NCBI GenBank assembly: GCA_020442225.1
Contig: JAGRKR010000565.1
Location: 1-6,099, forward strand
Direction of reading: 5' to 3'
Source: Hyphomicrobiaceae bacterium
GTDB lineage: Bacteria > Pseudomonadota > Alphaproteobacteria > Rhizobiales > Hyphomicrobiaceae
Length of the DNA stretch: 6,099 nt
The notes under the pieces are model-generated. The model searched no databases and was not told the origin of the DNA. It worked only from the letters and a program-made list of their open reading frames with translations. Of this stretch, positions 5,698-6,099 are shown piece after piece. The position numbers and the translations under genes are program-made. The first letter of the stretch is position 1. Each line of letters opens with the position of its first letter.

Positions 5698-6099
5698 TCA
5701 GCGCGGTGTATCGCTGCGCAGGAAGGTGAAGACGAGGGTGTCCTGATACTGCTGGGTGACCCGGCAGCGGCCGTCGATGCGGGGCGCGGTTCCCTGGAGC
5801 ATGACGATGCGGCCGCCTTCGAGCTCGCGTCCGCGCACGGCGTACTGGCGGATGCCGCAGCGGGCCGAGAAACGCCGCGCCGTGCCGATCCACTCGCCGT
5901 TCACGACGGTGCCGTCGTAGAGCAGTGTGCCGTTGACGACGTTCTGCGCCGCCATGCCGCTGCGTGGCAACTGATAGTAGAAGCTGCGGCGGTCCGCGTT
6001 GGCGACCAGCAGCATGACCGAGCCGTTGTGATCCCAGATCGTGCGCGCCGGCACGATGGGCGCGGCGGGCGGCGGCGTCGGAGGTCGCGGTTGCGCCGA
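5698..6099 (-). CDS. Hypothetical protein with proline-rich linker, 5'-truncated by window edge
   Basis: The frame is open from the window edge; a GTG at 6054 would give 118 aa, but 15 more codons upstream are in frame and encode a linker PRPPTPPPAAP, so the real start is probably outside the window. Such a linker after a signal peptide or lipoprotein anchor, or between domains, would fit an exported protein; this is inferred. The visible domain (about 110 aa) begins with WDHNGSVMLLV and is strand-rich, with FYYQLPR, NGTLLYDGT, GTARRFSARCG, GGRIVMLQGTAP and DTLVFTFL. Two cysteines (66 and 97 from the GTG) could form a disulfide. From memory it resembles uncharacterised alphaproteobacterial proteins or C-terminal domains of larger ones; no function is known to me. 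It lies 27 nt upstream of the GCS2-type ligase and is probably co-transcribed with it. Confidence 0.75.
   Translation of the reverse strand, partial: SAQPRPPTPPPAAPIVPARTIWDHNGSVMLLVANADRRSFYYQLPRSGMAAQNVVNGTLLYDGTVVNGEWIGTARRFSARCGIRQYAVRGRELEGGRIVMLQGTAPRIDGRCRVTQQYQDTLVFTFLRSDTPR

Noticed and set aside
4769..5893. Minus-strand frame of 374 codons overlapping the ligase and the hypothetical gene in another frame
   Set aside because: The product is dominated by R, H, P and A with no domain, while the other frame encodes a full GCS2-family protein.
6052..6054. GTG as the start of the minus-strand hypothetical protein
   Set aside because: The frame continues open to the window edge through a proline-rich linker, so the true start is more likely upstream, outside the window.

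Overview
This is a GC-rich window (roughly two-thirds G+C by eye) with densely packed chromosomal-type genes and strong third-position G/C bias. The genes suggest a Gram-negative proteobacterium, most likely alphaproteobacterial. The evidence is an NADPH-type glutathione reductase, a small outer-membrane beta-barrel protein of the Omp25/Omp31-like kind, a periplasmic YceI protein, and a secreted-type hypothetical protein resembling, from memory, proteins of Hyphomicrobiales/Rhizobiales. The taxon is an inference from protein style; no rRNA or tRNA is present. I see no mobile element, CRISPR array or clear sign of transfer.

Layout on the plus strand: the 3' part of glutathione reductase (gor; its N-terminus lies outside the window); a 175-nt spacer with four consecutive inverted repeats; an outer-membrane beta-barrel protein; a classical NAD-type short-chain dehydrogenase (SDR); a PglC-like phosphoglycosyl transferase starting 4 nt after the SDR stop; and a secreted YceI-family protein. 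On the minus strand, converging on yceI and reading in from the right edge: a partial, proline-linker-bearing hypothetical protein followed after 27 nt by a GCS2/YbdK-type carboxylate-amine ligase.

The genes fall into loose themes rather than one pathway. Thiol/redox chemistry is represented by gor and, more doubtfully, by the YbdK-type ligase. Envelope biology is represented by the beta-barrel protein, the undecaprenyl-phosphate-dependent sugar transferase, YceI and the partial secreted hypothetical. The SDR and sugar transferase look translationally coupled, but no glycosyltransferase, flippase or nucleotide-sugar enzyme is visible nearby.

I do not see a convincing previously undescribed system. 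The most useful leads are the hairpin-rich leader before the outer-membrane protein, the odd SDR and phosphoglycosyl transferase pair (with YceI, a putative isoprenoid binder, next door), and the coupling of the GCS2 ligase to an uncharacterised exported protein.
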